52,757 bases of DNA from Candidatus Rifleibacteriota bacterium (GTDB lineage Bacteria > Muiribacteriota > Ozemobacteria > Ozemobacterales > Ozemobacteraceae). The notes beneath the pieces were generated by a model, which was not told the DNA's origin, ran no database searches, and worked only from the letters and a program-made list of their open reading frames with translations. Position numbers and translations under genes: made by a program. This document shows positions 32,976 through 41,563 of this stretch, one piece after another. The stretch's first letter is position 1, and each line of letters begins with the position of its first letter. The DNA lies in the NCBI GenBank assembly GCA_018818125.1, contig JAHISQ010000168.1:1-52757 (forward strand), read 5' to 3'.

Positions 32976-34286
32976 TTAAAAGCTTATGCTGCCGTAGGCT
33001 TCGAGGCGGCGCTCGCGGAAATAGTTGCTGAGGCGATCGCCCAGGGAGACATACAGACTGCCGGCAGTAAACTTGTAACTCAAATGCACGGTTGCGCCGG
33101 CGCCACTGTCGTAGACGTCTTCGTCAGTGCCGAAACGGTATGAGTTCTTGGTAAGACTGGTGTCCAGCCCCCACCACCAGTTGGCGCCAACCTGGCGCTC
33201 CCAGGCCAGCATCAATTCAGCGCCTTTAAAATCAGACGGTGCCCAGTAATCCAGCAAATTGCCATCTGTGCGGCGCTGTTTTTCGTAGCTGGCCTGATAA
33301 ACCCGCAAATTTGCGGTCAGAAACGGTGCTGCACGCCGGAAGATGCTGTGAATCAGTTCGCTATCCCAGCGGCGTCTTGAGTTTCCATCGGAGATATCTG
33401 CAAGAGTTATTGTCTGAATGACGCGGGTGCGTTGATGCAGGTCGCCAAACAGGCTGAAGGATTTGTATTCCTCATTGTAGTGGTTGCGCACGGTGAAAAG
33501 GTTTTCTTTAAATGTAGCCTTTCCACCACGGAAAGCGGTTTTGAGATTGTCGGTGCCAGTAACCATCATTATATTGTAGCCGGCAACACTCTCTCCATCT
33601 GAGAAAACCTCTGGGGCCCAGGTTGCCGAAAGACTGGTGTTCCGGTCAGCCTTATAGTCTAGAGTTCCAGAATATACCTGGGTGTTTTCGCGCTGGCCGT
33701 TGTCTTCGTTAGTCCAACGTTCATATCGATAGCGGCCAGTAAGCTTTGGCATCTGGTTAGAGGGAAAAATACCCTCAATTGACGTAACTATATCGCGCAG
33801 ACCGCGATCATCTTCGCGAACGGTTAAGCCTAACTGAGCCTGGTTTTGCAGATTGAGTCGAAACTTGTCGAGGTCTTCCTTCAACTGGTCAGACAACGGG
33901 TAGAACTTGTGAATTACATCCATGCGGTTGCGTGCCAGGTTGAACTCGCCTTTGTGGTAGTGTACCATGACCAGCCCTTCATTGGCCTGTAGATTTTTGG
34001 GCTGCATTTCGAGAGCCATCTCGAAAAATCGTTGTGCTTCCTGGAGTTTCCCTTGTGACAGGCGCAGTTCCCCGAGCTCTATAAAAGCCTCAAAACGGGT
34101 AGGTTCGCGGGTGAGCTTCTCGATCGCCAGGTCGCGTTCAATCGTCTGCAGCGCGCGCAACTCATGGCTGAGTGTGTCAGGGCTATCCTCGCCTGGACTG
34201 AGCAAGTCGAAAGGCTGCGCGAAAACAGTTCCCGCAGTCATTACCAGAACGAGAAGCAATATCAGTTTTAACAGACGTGTTTGCAT
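32976..34286 (-). CDS. TPR plus outer-membrane beta-barrel protein
   Basis: 436 residues with a signal peptide cut near TVFAQ (23-24). A TPR pair occupies ~60-130 (FIELGELRLSQGKLQEAQRFF; GLVMVHYHKGEFNLARN). Residues ~175-436 alternate in the manner of amphipathic beta-strands with many aromatic girdle residues, ending in GSISF with the terminal Phe needed for barrel insertion. This layout recalls exopolysaccharide-export or biofilm porins (BcsC/PgaA-like), but the barrel is small. It converges with the small membrane protein gene, only 6 bp apart. Confidence 0.78.
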   Translation of the reverse strand: MQTRLLKLILLLVLVMTAGTVFAQPFDLLSPGEDSPDTLSHELRALQTIERDLAIEKLTREPTRFEAFIELGELRLSQGKLQEAQRFFEMALEMQPKNLQANEGLVMVHYHKGEFNLARNRMDVIHKFYPLSDQLKEDLDKFRLNLQNQAQLGLTVREDDRGLRDIVTSIEGIFPSNQMPKLTGRYRYERWTNEDNGQRENTQVYSGTLDYKADRNTSLSATWAPEVFSDGESVAGYNIMMVTGTDNLKTAFRGGKATFKENLFTVRNHYNEEYKSFSLFGDLHQRTRVIQTITLADISDGNSRRRWDSELIHSIFRRAAPFLTANLRVYQASYEKQRRTDGNLLDYWAPSDFKGAELMLAWERQVGANWWWGLDTSLTKNSYRFGTDEDVYDSGAGATVHLSYKFTAGSLYVSLGDRLSNYFRERRLEAYGSISF

Positions 34287-34330
34287 GCAAATCTATTATC
34301 GGCATGCGGAACGCTTAATTGAACAATTCG

Positions 34331-34371
34331 CACAAACAAAAAGGGCTGCCCATCGGCAGCCCTTCGTTTGT
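34331..34371 (-). terminator. Intrinsic terminator of the 34388-35452 gene
   Basis: A perfect 10-bp stem (AAGGGCTGCC / GGCAGCCCTT) with a 4-base loop (34341-34364) is followed on the minus strand by TTTGTTTG. Outer pairing of CACAAAC with GTTTGTG extends the hairpin. It lies 17 bp after the stop codon. Confidence 0.85.
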
Positions 34372-34387
34372 GCTTTAAGCTAGTTAA

Positions 34388-35452
34388 TTATTCGCGTTCG
34401 GTGTCTTCAGTTTCTTCGTCTTCAACGTTGCCTTCGTCTTCAACGTTGCCTTCGTCTTTGTCGTTTTCAACGTTGACATCAGCGCCGCCCTTTTCCTTCA
34501 TTTCTTTGATTCTCTGTTCCATTTTAAGTTTGATTTCATCGAGTTTCGCTTTGGGAACGCTGAGAGCAACCATAACGGTGGTTTCGCTTGAAGTCAGTTT
34601 AATCATATTGAGAACTTCGGCAGCTTCAGGAGCCTGACCGGCGAACATCTTGAGCATCGCCAGGAAACCATTGAGTGAGGTCATTACGGTTTCGACGTTT
34701 TCTTTCTTGTCAACTTCACCATTGAAATTGAATTCAATGTTTTCGCCATGATTGAAGGAGAAGAAGAAATAGTTGAGAGAGGCCAATGGAGCGGCCTGTG
34801 GGTTAGCTTTAACTTTTTCTTTAAGGTCGGCAGGAATGAGGCCGGCGCCACTTACAGAAGCGTTAATGTCTAATTTCTGCAGAACGGCAAAGAAATCTTT
34901 GCGAGAAGCGGCGCCTTTGTTGGTGCCTTTTTTAACGTCTTTTACTGCAGTTACACCAGATTCGGTGCCGAGAACGGCAGTTTTGTCATCAAGGAAAATG
35001 CCATAGCCATCTTTTTTGTCTTTGGGAACAATAGCATCAAAGCCGTCGATCTTGGTGATCTCAACATCTTTACCAGCATTCTTGTCTTTTTTGATTGCTT
35101 CAAAAATGCGGCTGGTGTTGAACTGGCCAGCCATGATTGCGCCTGCATTCTGGGCGGGAGCCTTGGGGTCGATTTTGCCAGAGGTGAAAATTACTACCTG
35201 GCTGAGGTTTTCCATTGGATTGAAGCCGGTGTTGGCGACGAATTCGTCAAAAGCTTTTTTCTGTTCAGGTGACTTTGCGAGGTTCTCAGTGAGCGCTTTT
35301 TTTACATCGGGGTTGGCCATGAACTTGTTGATATTGATCTGAAAAACAAAGTCTGCTTCAACAGGAATAAGCTTCATCAGATCCTGAGCCATCAGGGATG
35401 AGCTAGTCAAAGCGACCAGCAATACCGCTACCAGTAATAACTTCTTGAACAT
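34388..35452 (-). CDS. Secreted protein of unknown function with acidic repeat tail
   Basis: 354 residues from ATG 35452, chosen for the GAGGAG ribosome site and because a signal peptide (MFKKLLLVAVLLVALTSSS, cut near LMAQ) begins there; a longer frame to 35512 would run through the promoter. The mature part reads like a DUF3352-type periplasmic protein (LMKLIPVEADFVFQINI near the N-terminus), alpha/beta, Lys-rich. The C-terminal ~25 residues are Asp/Glu/Asn repeats that could bind calcium or stay disordered. Single-gene unit with its own strong promoter and terminator, suggesting high expression. No function assigned. Confidence 0.82.
   Translation of the reverse strand: MFKKLLLVAVLLVALTSSSLMAQDLMKLIPVEADFVFQININKFMANPDVKKALTENLAKSPEQKKAFDEFVANTGFNPMENLSQVVIFTSGKIDPKAPAQNAGAIMAGQFNTSRIFEAIKKDKNAGKDVEITKIDGFDAIVPKDKKDGYGIFLDDKTAVLGTESGVTAVKDVKKGTNKGAASRKDFFAVLQKLDINASVSGAGLIPADLKEKVKANPQAAPLASLNYFFFSFNHGENIEFNFNGEVDKKENVETVMTSLNGFLAMLKMFAGQAPEAAEVLNMIKLTSSETTVMVALSVPKAKLDEIKLKMEQRIKEMKEKGGADVNVENDKDEGNVEDEGNVEDEETEDTERE
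34414..34458 (-). repeat. 18-bp tandem repeat in the acidic tail
   Basis: Two exact copies of an 18-bp unit (34414-34431, 34432-34449) and a partial third encode DEGNVE-type hexapeptides. The length is a multiple of three, so slippage would change the tail without breaking the frame. Confidence 0.75.
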
Positions 35453-35499
35453 AAGTAACTCCTCATTTTTTTTGCGTTTAAAGAAACCAGTTAACTGGC

Positions 35500-35528
35500 A
35501 TAATATCTTCACCCCTCAACAATGTCAA
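35500..35528 (-). promoter_or_regulatory. Strong sigma-70 promoter
   Basis: The minus strand has TTGACA (35523-35528, perfect), a 17-bp spacer and TATTAT (35500-35505, one mismatch). It gives a leader of about 40 bases before ATG 35452. Confidence 0.85.
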
Positions 35529-35587
35529 GAAAGTACAGTTCAGCAATAAATCAAGAAATTGCGGCTCAACAGCAAAATTGCGTTGGC

Positions 35588-35616
35588 TTGAATCGGAATC
35601 GGGCTTGTGTTAGCAT
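35588..35616 (+). promoter_or_regulatory. Candidate sigma-70 promoter for the AccB-like/accC operon
   Basis: TTGAAT (35588-35593), a 17-bp spacer and TAGCAT (35611-35616), each four of six to consensus, lie 37 bp before ATG 35654. It is divergent from the strong promoter at 35500. Confidence 0.45.
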
Positions 35617-35653
35617 GTGGTGCCTGCAAAATTAAATGAACAGGAACTAAGCA

Positions 35654-36061
35654 ATGGAAGTAGAACAGATCAGACGAATCTATGAAGCCATGGATGCTAA
35701 CGGCTTCAGCAATATTGAGCTCGAACTCGGCGAAGATAACAAGATCAGAATACAGCTGGATGTACCGCCAGTCGTTACCTACACTGGCGAAGCGCTGCCG
35801 GTATTTGCCGATGAAGCCAACGGGCCTGTGAGAACACAGGTCGAGATAAGATCAGACAAGGTTGGCTTTTTTTCTTTTGCCGATCGACAACTCAAAGTGG
35901 GGGATCGCATCAAAAAAGGCGAAATTCTTGGTTCGATCAAGGGAATCAGCTTTCAGGATCGCGTTAAGTGTTCTCTCGATGGCGTAATTGCCAGTGTCGA
36001 AGTTGAGCCCGGCCTGATCGTAGATTACGGCCGCCTGCTTTTCGTTGTTAACATAGACTGA
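35654..36061 (+). CDS. AccB-like protein lacking the biotinylated lysine
   Basis: 135 residues. The N-terminal helix-hairpin (IRRIYEAMDANGFSNIELEL) matches AccB, and the C-terminal ~65 residues align gap-free with the biotinyl domain from VGDRIKKGEIL onward. At the biotinylation site the canonical EAMKM reads KGISF, so the acceptor Lys is Ser99 and both flanking Met are lost. It cannot be biotinylated in the normal way. Plant BADC proteins are the same sort of biotin-less homolog and restrain acetyl-CoA carboxylase. Here it lies 61 bp before accC. A regulatory or structural role is inferred; a true AccB must then be encoded elsewhere. Confidence 0.85.
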   Translation: MEVEQIRRIYEAMDANGFSNIELELGEDNKIRIQLDVPPVVTYTGEALPVFADEANGPVRTQVEIRSDKVGFFSFADRQLKVGDRIKKGEILGSIKGISFQDRVKCSLDGVIASVEVEPGLIVDYGRLLFVVNID

Positions 36062-36122
36062 ACCCACGTTGCCGCGCGAATCAGCCGCGGCGCCAGAACT
36101 CTTATTTTCAGGAGTCTAATTG

Positions 36123-37523
36123 ATGTTTTCAAAAATTCTTATTGCTAATCGCGGCGAAATTGCCGTTCGCATTATTCGAACCTGTAGAAGAATGGGTGTT
36201 AAAACTGTCGCCGTTTATTCAGAGGCAGACCAGAACTCATTGCACGTCAAAATGGCCGACGAAGCATACTGCATCGGGCCAGCCCGCCCGGATATGTCAT
36301 ATCTCAACATTCCCAACATTCTTTCGGTTGCCCATGCTTCCAACTGCGAAGCAATTCATCCTGGCTACGGCTTCCTCTCAGAAAACCCAAGCTTCGCTGA
36401 AATCGTCGAAAAATGCGGGTTCGTTTTTATCGGGCCAGAATACCGTGCTATCGAACGCATGGGCCAGAAATCAGTCGCCCGCGATCTGATGATCCGATCA
36501 GGTGTGCCGGTAATGCCGGGTTCACAGGGCAGCGTCGAAGATGTCAACGAGGCTCTAGTAATTGCCCGACAGATTGGGTTCCCAGTGTTGGTCAAGGCGA
36601 CCTCTGGCGGCGGCGGAAAAGGCATGCGTCTGGTCGAGCGTGAAGAAGATTTTGCCAAGCTTTTCGCCATGGCACAGGGAGAAGCTGAATCTTCGTTCGC
36701 AGACAAGCGTGTCTATGTCGAAAAATACATGCGTAACCCAAGACATATTGAAGTGCAGATCATCGGCGACCGTCATGGCAAAGTCGTTGCCCTTGGCGAA
36801 CGCGAATGCTCGATTCAGCGCCGCCACCAGAAGCTTATTGAGGAGTCTCCTTCGCCTGCCGTGAGTCCTGAGTTGCGTCGTCAGTTGGCCGAAACTGCCA
36901 TTAAAGCTGCCAAGGCAATTAACTATCATAACGCTGGTACCATTGAATTTTTGCTCGACAGTGATGGCAAATTCTTCTTCATGGAAATGAATACCCGTCT
37001 TCAGGTTGAACACCCTGTTACCGAAATGGTGTGCAACTTCGACCTGGTCGAATTGCAGTTACTTGTTGCGGCAGGCGAACCTCTGCCGATAGAAGCCGAT
37101 CTGGTCGAGCCACATGGCTGGGCGATTGAGTGCCGCATTAATGCCGAAGATCCCGCAATCGGATTTGTCCCATGCCCAGGTCTCATCGAGAAATACCTGG
37201 TTCCGGGTGGCCCATGGGTGCGCGTCGATTCTGCCGCCTATCAGGGCTATCTGATCAGCTCAAATTATGATTCCATGGTCGCCAAGCTTATCGTATGGGG
37301 GCGCACGCGCAATGAAGCGCTTGATCGCATGAGCGCGGCTCTGCAGGAATATGAAATCAAAGGGATTGAAACCACCATACCTTTTCAGCTTTATGTTATG
37401 AATCACCCGGATTTCCGCTCTGGAAACTTTTCTACCAGCTTCGTCGACAAGCACTTTTCGGCTTTCCTCGCGGAGTTGAACGAAAACAATTCACAGGAGA
37501 AGGCCGCAGTAGCTGGCGCCTGA
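36123..37523 (+). CDS. accC: Biotin carboxylase, acetyl-CoA carboxylase subunit
   Basis: 466 residues, usual family length. It has N-terminal KILIANRGEIAVRIIRT, the HPGYGFLSEN loop, ATP-grasp glycine loop SGGGGKGMR, the NPRHIEVQI strand, and the catalytic region ECSIQRRHQK and MEMNTRLQVEHPVTE. It carboxylates biotin on a carrier protein using ATP and bicarbonate. ATG 36123 is preferred to TTG 36120 because AGGAG ends nine bases before it. Its neighbour is the biotin-less AccB-like protein. Pyruvate or propionyl carboxylase subunits are alternatives, but single-domain length and AccB-type context favour AccC. Confidence 0.93.
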   Translation: MFSKILIANRGEIAVRIIRTCRRMGVKTVAVYSEADQNSLHVKMADEAYCIGPARPDMSYLNIPNILSVAHASNCEAIHPGYGFLSENPSFAEIVEKCGFVFIGPEYRAIERMGQKSVARDLMIRSGVPVMPGSQGSVEDVNEALVIARQIGFPVLVKATSGGGGKGMRLVEREEDFAKLFAMAQGEAESSFADKRVYVEKYMRNPRHIEVQIIGDRHGKVVALGERECSIQRRHQKLIEESPSPAVSPELRRQLAETAIKAAKAINYHNAGTIEFLLDSDGKFFFMEMNTRLQVEHPVTEMVCNFDLVELQLLVAAGEPLPIEADLVEPHGWAIECRINAEDPAIGFVPCPGLIEKYLVPGGPWVRVDSAAYQGYLISSNYDSMVAKLIVWGRTRNEALDRMSAALQEYEIKGIETTIPFQLYVMNHPDFRSGNFSTSFVDKHFSAFLAELNENNSQEKAAVAGA

Positions 37524-37527
37524 GCCG

Positions 37528-38778
37528 ATGAATCTGTTCAAGCCAGAAGTCCCGTTTCCCGTAAAGGTTCTAAGCGTTCAAGACCTCACCAGGCACCTCA
37601 AGGCTCTGGTAGAGAATGATCGCCTACTTTCTGGTCTCTGGGTTCAGGGCGAAATTTCGAATCTGGTTAAAGCTGCTTCCGGACACTGCTACTTTACTCT
37701 TAAAGATGATCAGGCTGTAATCAAGGGAGTGCTCTGGGCCGGAAATCGTCGCAAAATCGCACATGATTTCAAAAATGGTGATTTTGTCATGGCATTTGGC
37801 GGTCTGTCGGTTTATCCACCTCGCGGCGAATACCAGATCGTGGTGAGCGATCTGCGCCCGGCTGGTATTGGCGCTCTTTACGAGGCATTCGAAAAACTAA
37901 AAAAGAAACTGCAGGCCGAAGGGCTGTTCGACGCCGAACGCAAACTCAATCTGCCGTTCATTCCGCGTGGAGTAGGGGTGGTAACCTCGCCGCGCGGTGC
38001 AGTAATTCAAGATATTTACCGGGTAATCCGGCGCCGCTTCCCAAACATGCCGATCTATCTGGTGCCCGCTAAAGTTCAAGGCGAGGGTGCGGCTGCCGAA
38101 ATCGTTGCTGGTATCGAGCGCCTTAACCAGGATCAGCGTGTTGATGTAATCATTGTTGCGCGCGGGGGCGGCAGCCTAGAAGATCTCTGGTGTTTTAACG
38201 AAGAGCTGGTGGCGCGTGCTATCAGTGCTTCTATCAAGCCGATTGTTTCGGCAGTCGGCCACGAAACTGATACAACTATTGCAGATATGGTTGCCGATCG
38301 CAGAGCAGCGACGCCATCTGTTGCTGGTGAGCTGGTGGTGCCGGTTAAATCGGAGTTGTTGGGTCTTGTTGGGCGTCAGGTAAAACGTTTGAATCGTTCA
38401 ATAAAAACATTGCTGGCTCTGGCGCTTGAGCGTTATCGACGGGCTGCTTCCTGCCGGTTCCTCGTGAAACCGTCATTGATGGTCGGCGAGCGCCGAGTTT
38501 ACGTTATGAATCTTAGTAGAGAATTAGAATCGGGATTTAAAAAATTCGTTACCAGAGCACAGCACCGCCATGCCCTGGTAACTTCGCGACTGAATGGACT
38601 GAACCCGCTCACACTACTTAAAAGAGGCTATATTATGGCAACAGATAGTGAGGGCAGGGTTGTCAACTCGACTACCGGACTGCAACCGGAGCAGGAACTT
38701 AAACTGTGCTTTGCTGATGGAAATGCTGTTGCCAGAGTTGTGAATGTAGAAAAGGAGAGCGCCGATGCCGCGTCTTAA
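37528..38778 (+). CDS. xseA: Exodeoxyribonuclease VII large subunit
   Basis: 416 residues with the OB-fold (LWVQGEISNLVKAASGHCYFTLKD), then the catalytic core with VGVVTSPRGAVIQDI, ARGGGSLEDLW and SAVGHETDTTIAD, all hallmark motifs. The C-terminal basic helical part (~310-380) is shorter than in E. coli. With XseB it degrades single-stranded DNA into oligonucleotides. It starts 4 bp after accC, so may share its transcript, and overlaps xseB by 14 bp. Confidence 0.96.
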   Translation: MNLFKPEVPFPVKVLSVQDLTRHLKALVENDRLLSGLWVQGEISNLVKAASGHCYFTLKDDQAVIKGVLWAGNRRKIAHDFKNGDFVMAFGGLSVYPPRGEYQIVVSDLRPAGIGALYEAFEKLKKKLQAEGLFDAERKLNLPFIPRGVGVVTSPRGAVIQDIYRVIRRRFPNMPIYLVPAKVQGEGAAAEIVAGIERLNQDQRVDVIIVARGGGSLEDLWCFNEELVARAISASIKPIVSAVGHETDTTIADMVADRRAATPSVAGELVVPVKSELLGLVGRQVKRLNRSIKTLLALALERYRRAASCRFLVKPSLMVGERRVYVMNLSRELESGFKKFVTRAQHRHALVTSRLNGLNPLTLLKRGYIMATDSEGRVVNSTTGLQPEQELKLCFADGNAVARVVNVEKESADAAS

Positions 38779-39055
38779 CGAAGAAGAAATTATCGAGCTG
38801 ATCAAAATCACTCCTGAGCAGATTGAAGAACTGGATTACGAAACCGCCATGGCAAAGCTGGAAATGGTCACGGAGGCGCTTGAACAGGAAGGCACTCCGC
38901 TTGCGCTTGGCCTTAAACTTTATGAACTGGGCAGTGCCCTGAGCAAAAAGTGTGCGGCCGTTCTTGATTCAACCGAAGAAAAAATGCAGCAGCTGCTTGG
39001 TGACCTTCGAAACCAGTCTGAAGCACCCTTCGACCCAGAAAAAGACGGCCGATGA
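38765..39055 (+). CDS. xseB: Exodeoxyribonuclease VII small subunit
   Basis: 96 residues with the family core LDYETAMAKLEMVTEALEQ and the helix containing SLGLKLYELG-like GLKLYELGSAL. The N-terminal ~20 residues are an added acidic segment. It wraps around the XseA helical region. The ribosome site AAAGGAG lies inside the end of xseA, and the stop overlaps ispA by 4 bp, so three genes are translationally coupled. Confidence 0.9.
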   Translation: MPRLNEEEIIELIKITPEQIEELDYETAMAKLEMVTEALEQEGTPLALGLKLYELGSALSKKCAAVLDSTEEKMQQLLGDLRNQSEAPFDPEKDGR

Positions 39056-39957
39056 ACACCCAGGGCGAAAACTTTGTTCAGTCGCTGCAGTGCATATCTG
39101 ACCGTGTAGATAAGGCCCTTGCTGAGTGGCTTCCTTTGCCCAGTCCACAGACTTCAGGCAGGCTTAATGAGGCCATTCGCTATAGTGCCATGGCCGGCGG
39201 CAAACGTATCAGACCGGCGCTTTGTCTCTTGATTGCCGAAAGTCGTGGTGTCGAGAGCAAAGCCGCTCTGCGTGCCGGCTGTGCTTTTGAGCTTATACAC
39301 GCTTACTCGCTTATTCATGATGATTTGCCGGCCATGGATGATGACGATTACCGACGCGGCAAGCCGACGAATCACAAGGTTTTTGGCGAAGCTACTGCGA
39401 TACTTGCCGGCGACAGTCTGCTGACTCTTGCTTTTGAATGGTTCGCTGAACTTGCTCAGTATGGCTTGTCAGCCGAAAAAAATATCGAGATTATTAAGCT
39501 GGCTGCTAAGTCTGCTGGTTATGCCGGAATGGTTGGCGGGCAAATGCTTGATATGACTTTTGAACGGCGTGAGACCAGTATTGAAACGCTGGAAACAATC
39601 CATCGCCAGAAAACCGGCGCGCTGATCAGTGCCCCGATGCAGGTTGGTGCTATCCTGGCTGATTACCAGCCGGCAGAGCGCAGAATTATTGAAGATTTTG
39701 CCGCGAAAATTGGCTTGCTTTTCCAGATTAAAGACGATCTTCTCGATGTCGAAGGCGATCAACGCCAGCTCGGCAAAAAGATTGGTCGTGATGTCGAACT
39801 TGGCAAAACTACTTTTCCGGGTTTGCTGGGGTTGCAGGGTGCCCGCGATTATGCTCAGAAGACGCTTGAAGAAGCGCACGGTCTGCTGCAGCAACTTGCA
39901 CTGCCGGTGCCGCTGTTGGCCGATATGGCCGAATACATTTATTCTCGGCAGAGATGA
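39052..39957 (+). CDS. ispA: Polyprenyl (farnesyl/geranylgeranyl) diphosphate synthase
   Basis: 301 residues. The first Asp-rich motif is DDLPAMDDDD (90-99) followed by YRRGKPTNH; the second is KDDLLDVEGD (~227-236). GGKRIRPAL and QMLDM are also typical. It condenses DMAPP with IPP units to C15 or C20. The residues before the first motif (AYSLIHD) do not decide chain length with certainty. Classical xseA-xseB-ispA order, but dxs, the usual next gene, is replaced by ispD-ispE-dxr-ispF. Confidence 0.94.
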   Translation: MNTQGENFVQSLQCISDRVDKALAEWLPLPSPQTSGRLNEAIRYSAMAGGKRIRPALCLLIAESRGVESKAALRAGCAFELIHAYSLIHDDLPAMDDDDYRRGKPTNHKVFGEATAILAGDSLLTLAFEWFAELAQYGLSAEKNIEIIKLAAKSAGYAGMVGGQMLDMTFERRETSIETLETIHRQKTGALISAPMQVGAILADYQPAERRIIEDFAAKIGLLFQIKDDLLDVEGDQRQLGKKIGRDVELGKTTFPGLLGLQGARDYAQKTLEEAHGLLQQLALPVPLLADMAEYIYSRQR

Positions 39958-39966
39958 GGCGCTGGC

Positions 39967-40677
39967 ATGCTTAATAACACCAGAATTGCTGCCATAGTGG
40001 TGGCCGGCGGCATGGGAATTCGCATGAATTCATCAGTGCCAAAACAGTTTATGGAGCTGGGTGGGCGACCAGTATTGCAGTGGAGCCTGGAATGTTTTAA
40101 CTGTCTCGACCTGGTTGACGAAATCATACTGGTATTGCCGGCTGATCGTATAGCAGAGGGACGTGCGTTATTGAGCGGGTTTGTTGCAAAAGTGCCCTTT
40201 AATATTGTTGCTGGTGGTGAGCGTCGCCAGGATTCGGTAATGCAAGGTCTGTGCGCGGTAACGCCGCCCGCCGGCTGGGTAATGGTGCATGACGCAGCCA
40301 GGCCGGGAATGACTTCAGAACTTGCCCGCGCTGCGCTTCTTAAGGCAGAGCAGTTCGGAAATGCTGTCTGCGCCGTGCCATCGCAGGATACCCTGGTAAA
40401 AGCCAATGCCGGCAAAATAGTGGGCTCTCTCGATCGTCGCGAAATATTCAGGTTGCAGACGCCGCAGATATTTCGTTGCGATGAGCTGTTGGCAGCGCTC
40501 AAATATGCTAACTCAAACAAGCTTGATATAACCGACGAGTCGAGTATAATGGCGAGACTCGGGTACGAAATATTTTTGGCCGAAGGTTCTGAGCAGAACA
40601 ACAAGATCACCGGTCCGCAAGATTTTGAGATTCTTGGTGCTCTTCTCGCAAGACAGCATGCACAGGTAAAAAAATGA
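39967..40677 (+). CDS. ispD: 2-C-methyl-D-erythritol 4-phosphate cytidylyltransferase
   Basis: 236 residues, standard size. The nucleotide-binding loop is VVAGGMGIRMNSSVPKQF, with VMVHDAARPG and VPSQDTLVK further on. It makes CDP-ME from MEP and CTP in the MEP pathway. It starts 9 bp after ispA and overlaps ispE by 4 bp. A CDP-ribitol-type relative is unlikely given the run of MEP genes. Confidence 0.95.
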   Translation: MLNNTRIAAIVVAGGMGIRMNSSVPKQFMELGGRPVLQWSLECFNCLDLVDEIILVLPADRIAEGRALLSGFVAKVPFNIVAGGERRQDSVMQGLCAVTPPAGWVMVHDAARPGMTSELARAALLKAEQFGNAVCAVPSQDTLVKANAGKIVGSLDRREIFRLQTPQIFRCDELLAALKYANSNKLDITDESSIMARLGYEIFLAEGSEQNNKITGPQDFEILGALLARQHAQVKK

Positions 40678-41552
40678 AAAAAACTTTGATTTTACAGGCC
40701 CCAGCCAAGATAAACATCGCACTTTGGGTTAAGCATAAACGAACCGACGGTTATCACGAGCTTTCGAGCATTATGCAGACAATTTCGCTTGCTGACACTA
40801 TAACGCTTAAAGAGATCGGCGAGCCCGGTATCAGAGTGTTCTGTGAAAACCCTGACGTGCCGCTCGACGCAAGCAACCTGGTGCACCGTGCTGCCACAGT
40901 GTTTCTCGACCGATTTTCGATTGAGCCGCACCTGGCAATAAACATTGAAAAGAAGATACCGGTCGCTGCCGGGCTGGCCGGCGGCAGTACTGACGCAGCA
41001 GCAGTGCTCACCGGTCTGGCACGAATGTATGACAGGTCTGTTACCATGCCAGATCTGATGAATATGGCCTCCAGCATTGGCTCAGATGTGCCTTTTGTCG
41101 CACATGGCGGGCTGGCACTGGCCGAGGGACGTGGCGAAAAACTCAGCTTTTATGAACCGCCCAGGCCACCGCTGATTGTTGTTATCGCAGTGCCGGTCGG
41201 GGTAAGTGTTTCGACGCGCTGGGCCTACGAAAACTATCATCCTGGCAACAACGAGGCCAAGGAGAAGGCTTTTGCCGAGATTCTTCATGCCTACCGCCGC
41301 CGAGATCTCGATGCTCTCAGAAATCTGATATTCAACGATCTTGAGTCGGTAACTTTGCATCGTCACCCCGAAGTGCTCAGAATCAAGGAACTGCTGTCCT
41401 CGACCGGAAAGGGCGTGGCGATGATGTCGGGAAGCGGCCCGTCGGTTTTTGCTCTTTTTGCCGATCGCAAGAGCGCCATGCTGGCCGTGAAAACTTTGCA
41501 TGGTATGCCGGTTAACGTATATATCGAACATATTACCCGAAAAAACAGCTGA
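40674..41552 (+). CDS. ispE: 4-diphosphocytidyl-2-C-methyl-D-erythritol kinase
   Basis: 292-residue GHMP kinase with PAKINIALWVKHKRTDGYHEL, the ATP loop PVAAGLAGGSTDAAAVL, GSDVPF and the C-terminal MMSGSGPSVFALF. It phosphorylates CDP-ME at the 2-hydroxyl. Overlaps ispD by 4 bp; dxr follows after 11 bp, matching a compact operon. Confidence 0.96.
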   Translation: MKKTLILQAPAKINIALWVKHKRTDGYHELSSIMQTISLADTITLKEIGEPGIRVFCENPDVPLDASNLVHRAATVFLDRFSIEPHLAINIEKKIPVAAGLAGGSTDAAAVLTGLARMYDRSVTMPDLMNMASSIGSDVPFVAHGGLALAEGRGEKLSFYEPPRPPLIVVIAVPVGVSVSTRWAYENYHPGNNEAKEKAFAEILHAYRRRDLDALRNLIFNDLESVTLHRHPEVLRIKELLSSTGKGVAMMSGSGPSVFALFADRKSAMLAVKTLHGMPVNVYIEHITRKNS

Positions 41553-41563
41553 GGCAGGAAGTC

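Noticed and set aside
35453..35512. Upstream extension of the secreted acidic-tail protein to 35512
   Set aside because: It would start inside the TTGACA/TATTAT promoter and hide the signal peptide; ATG 35452 has GAGGAG.
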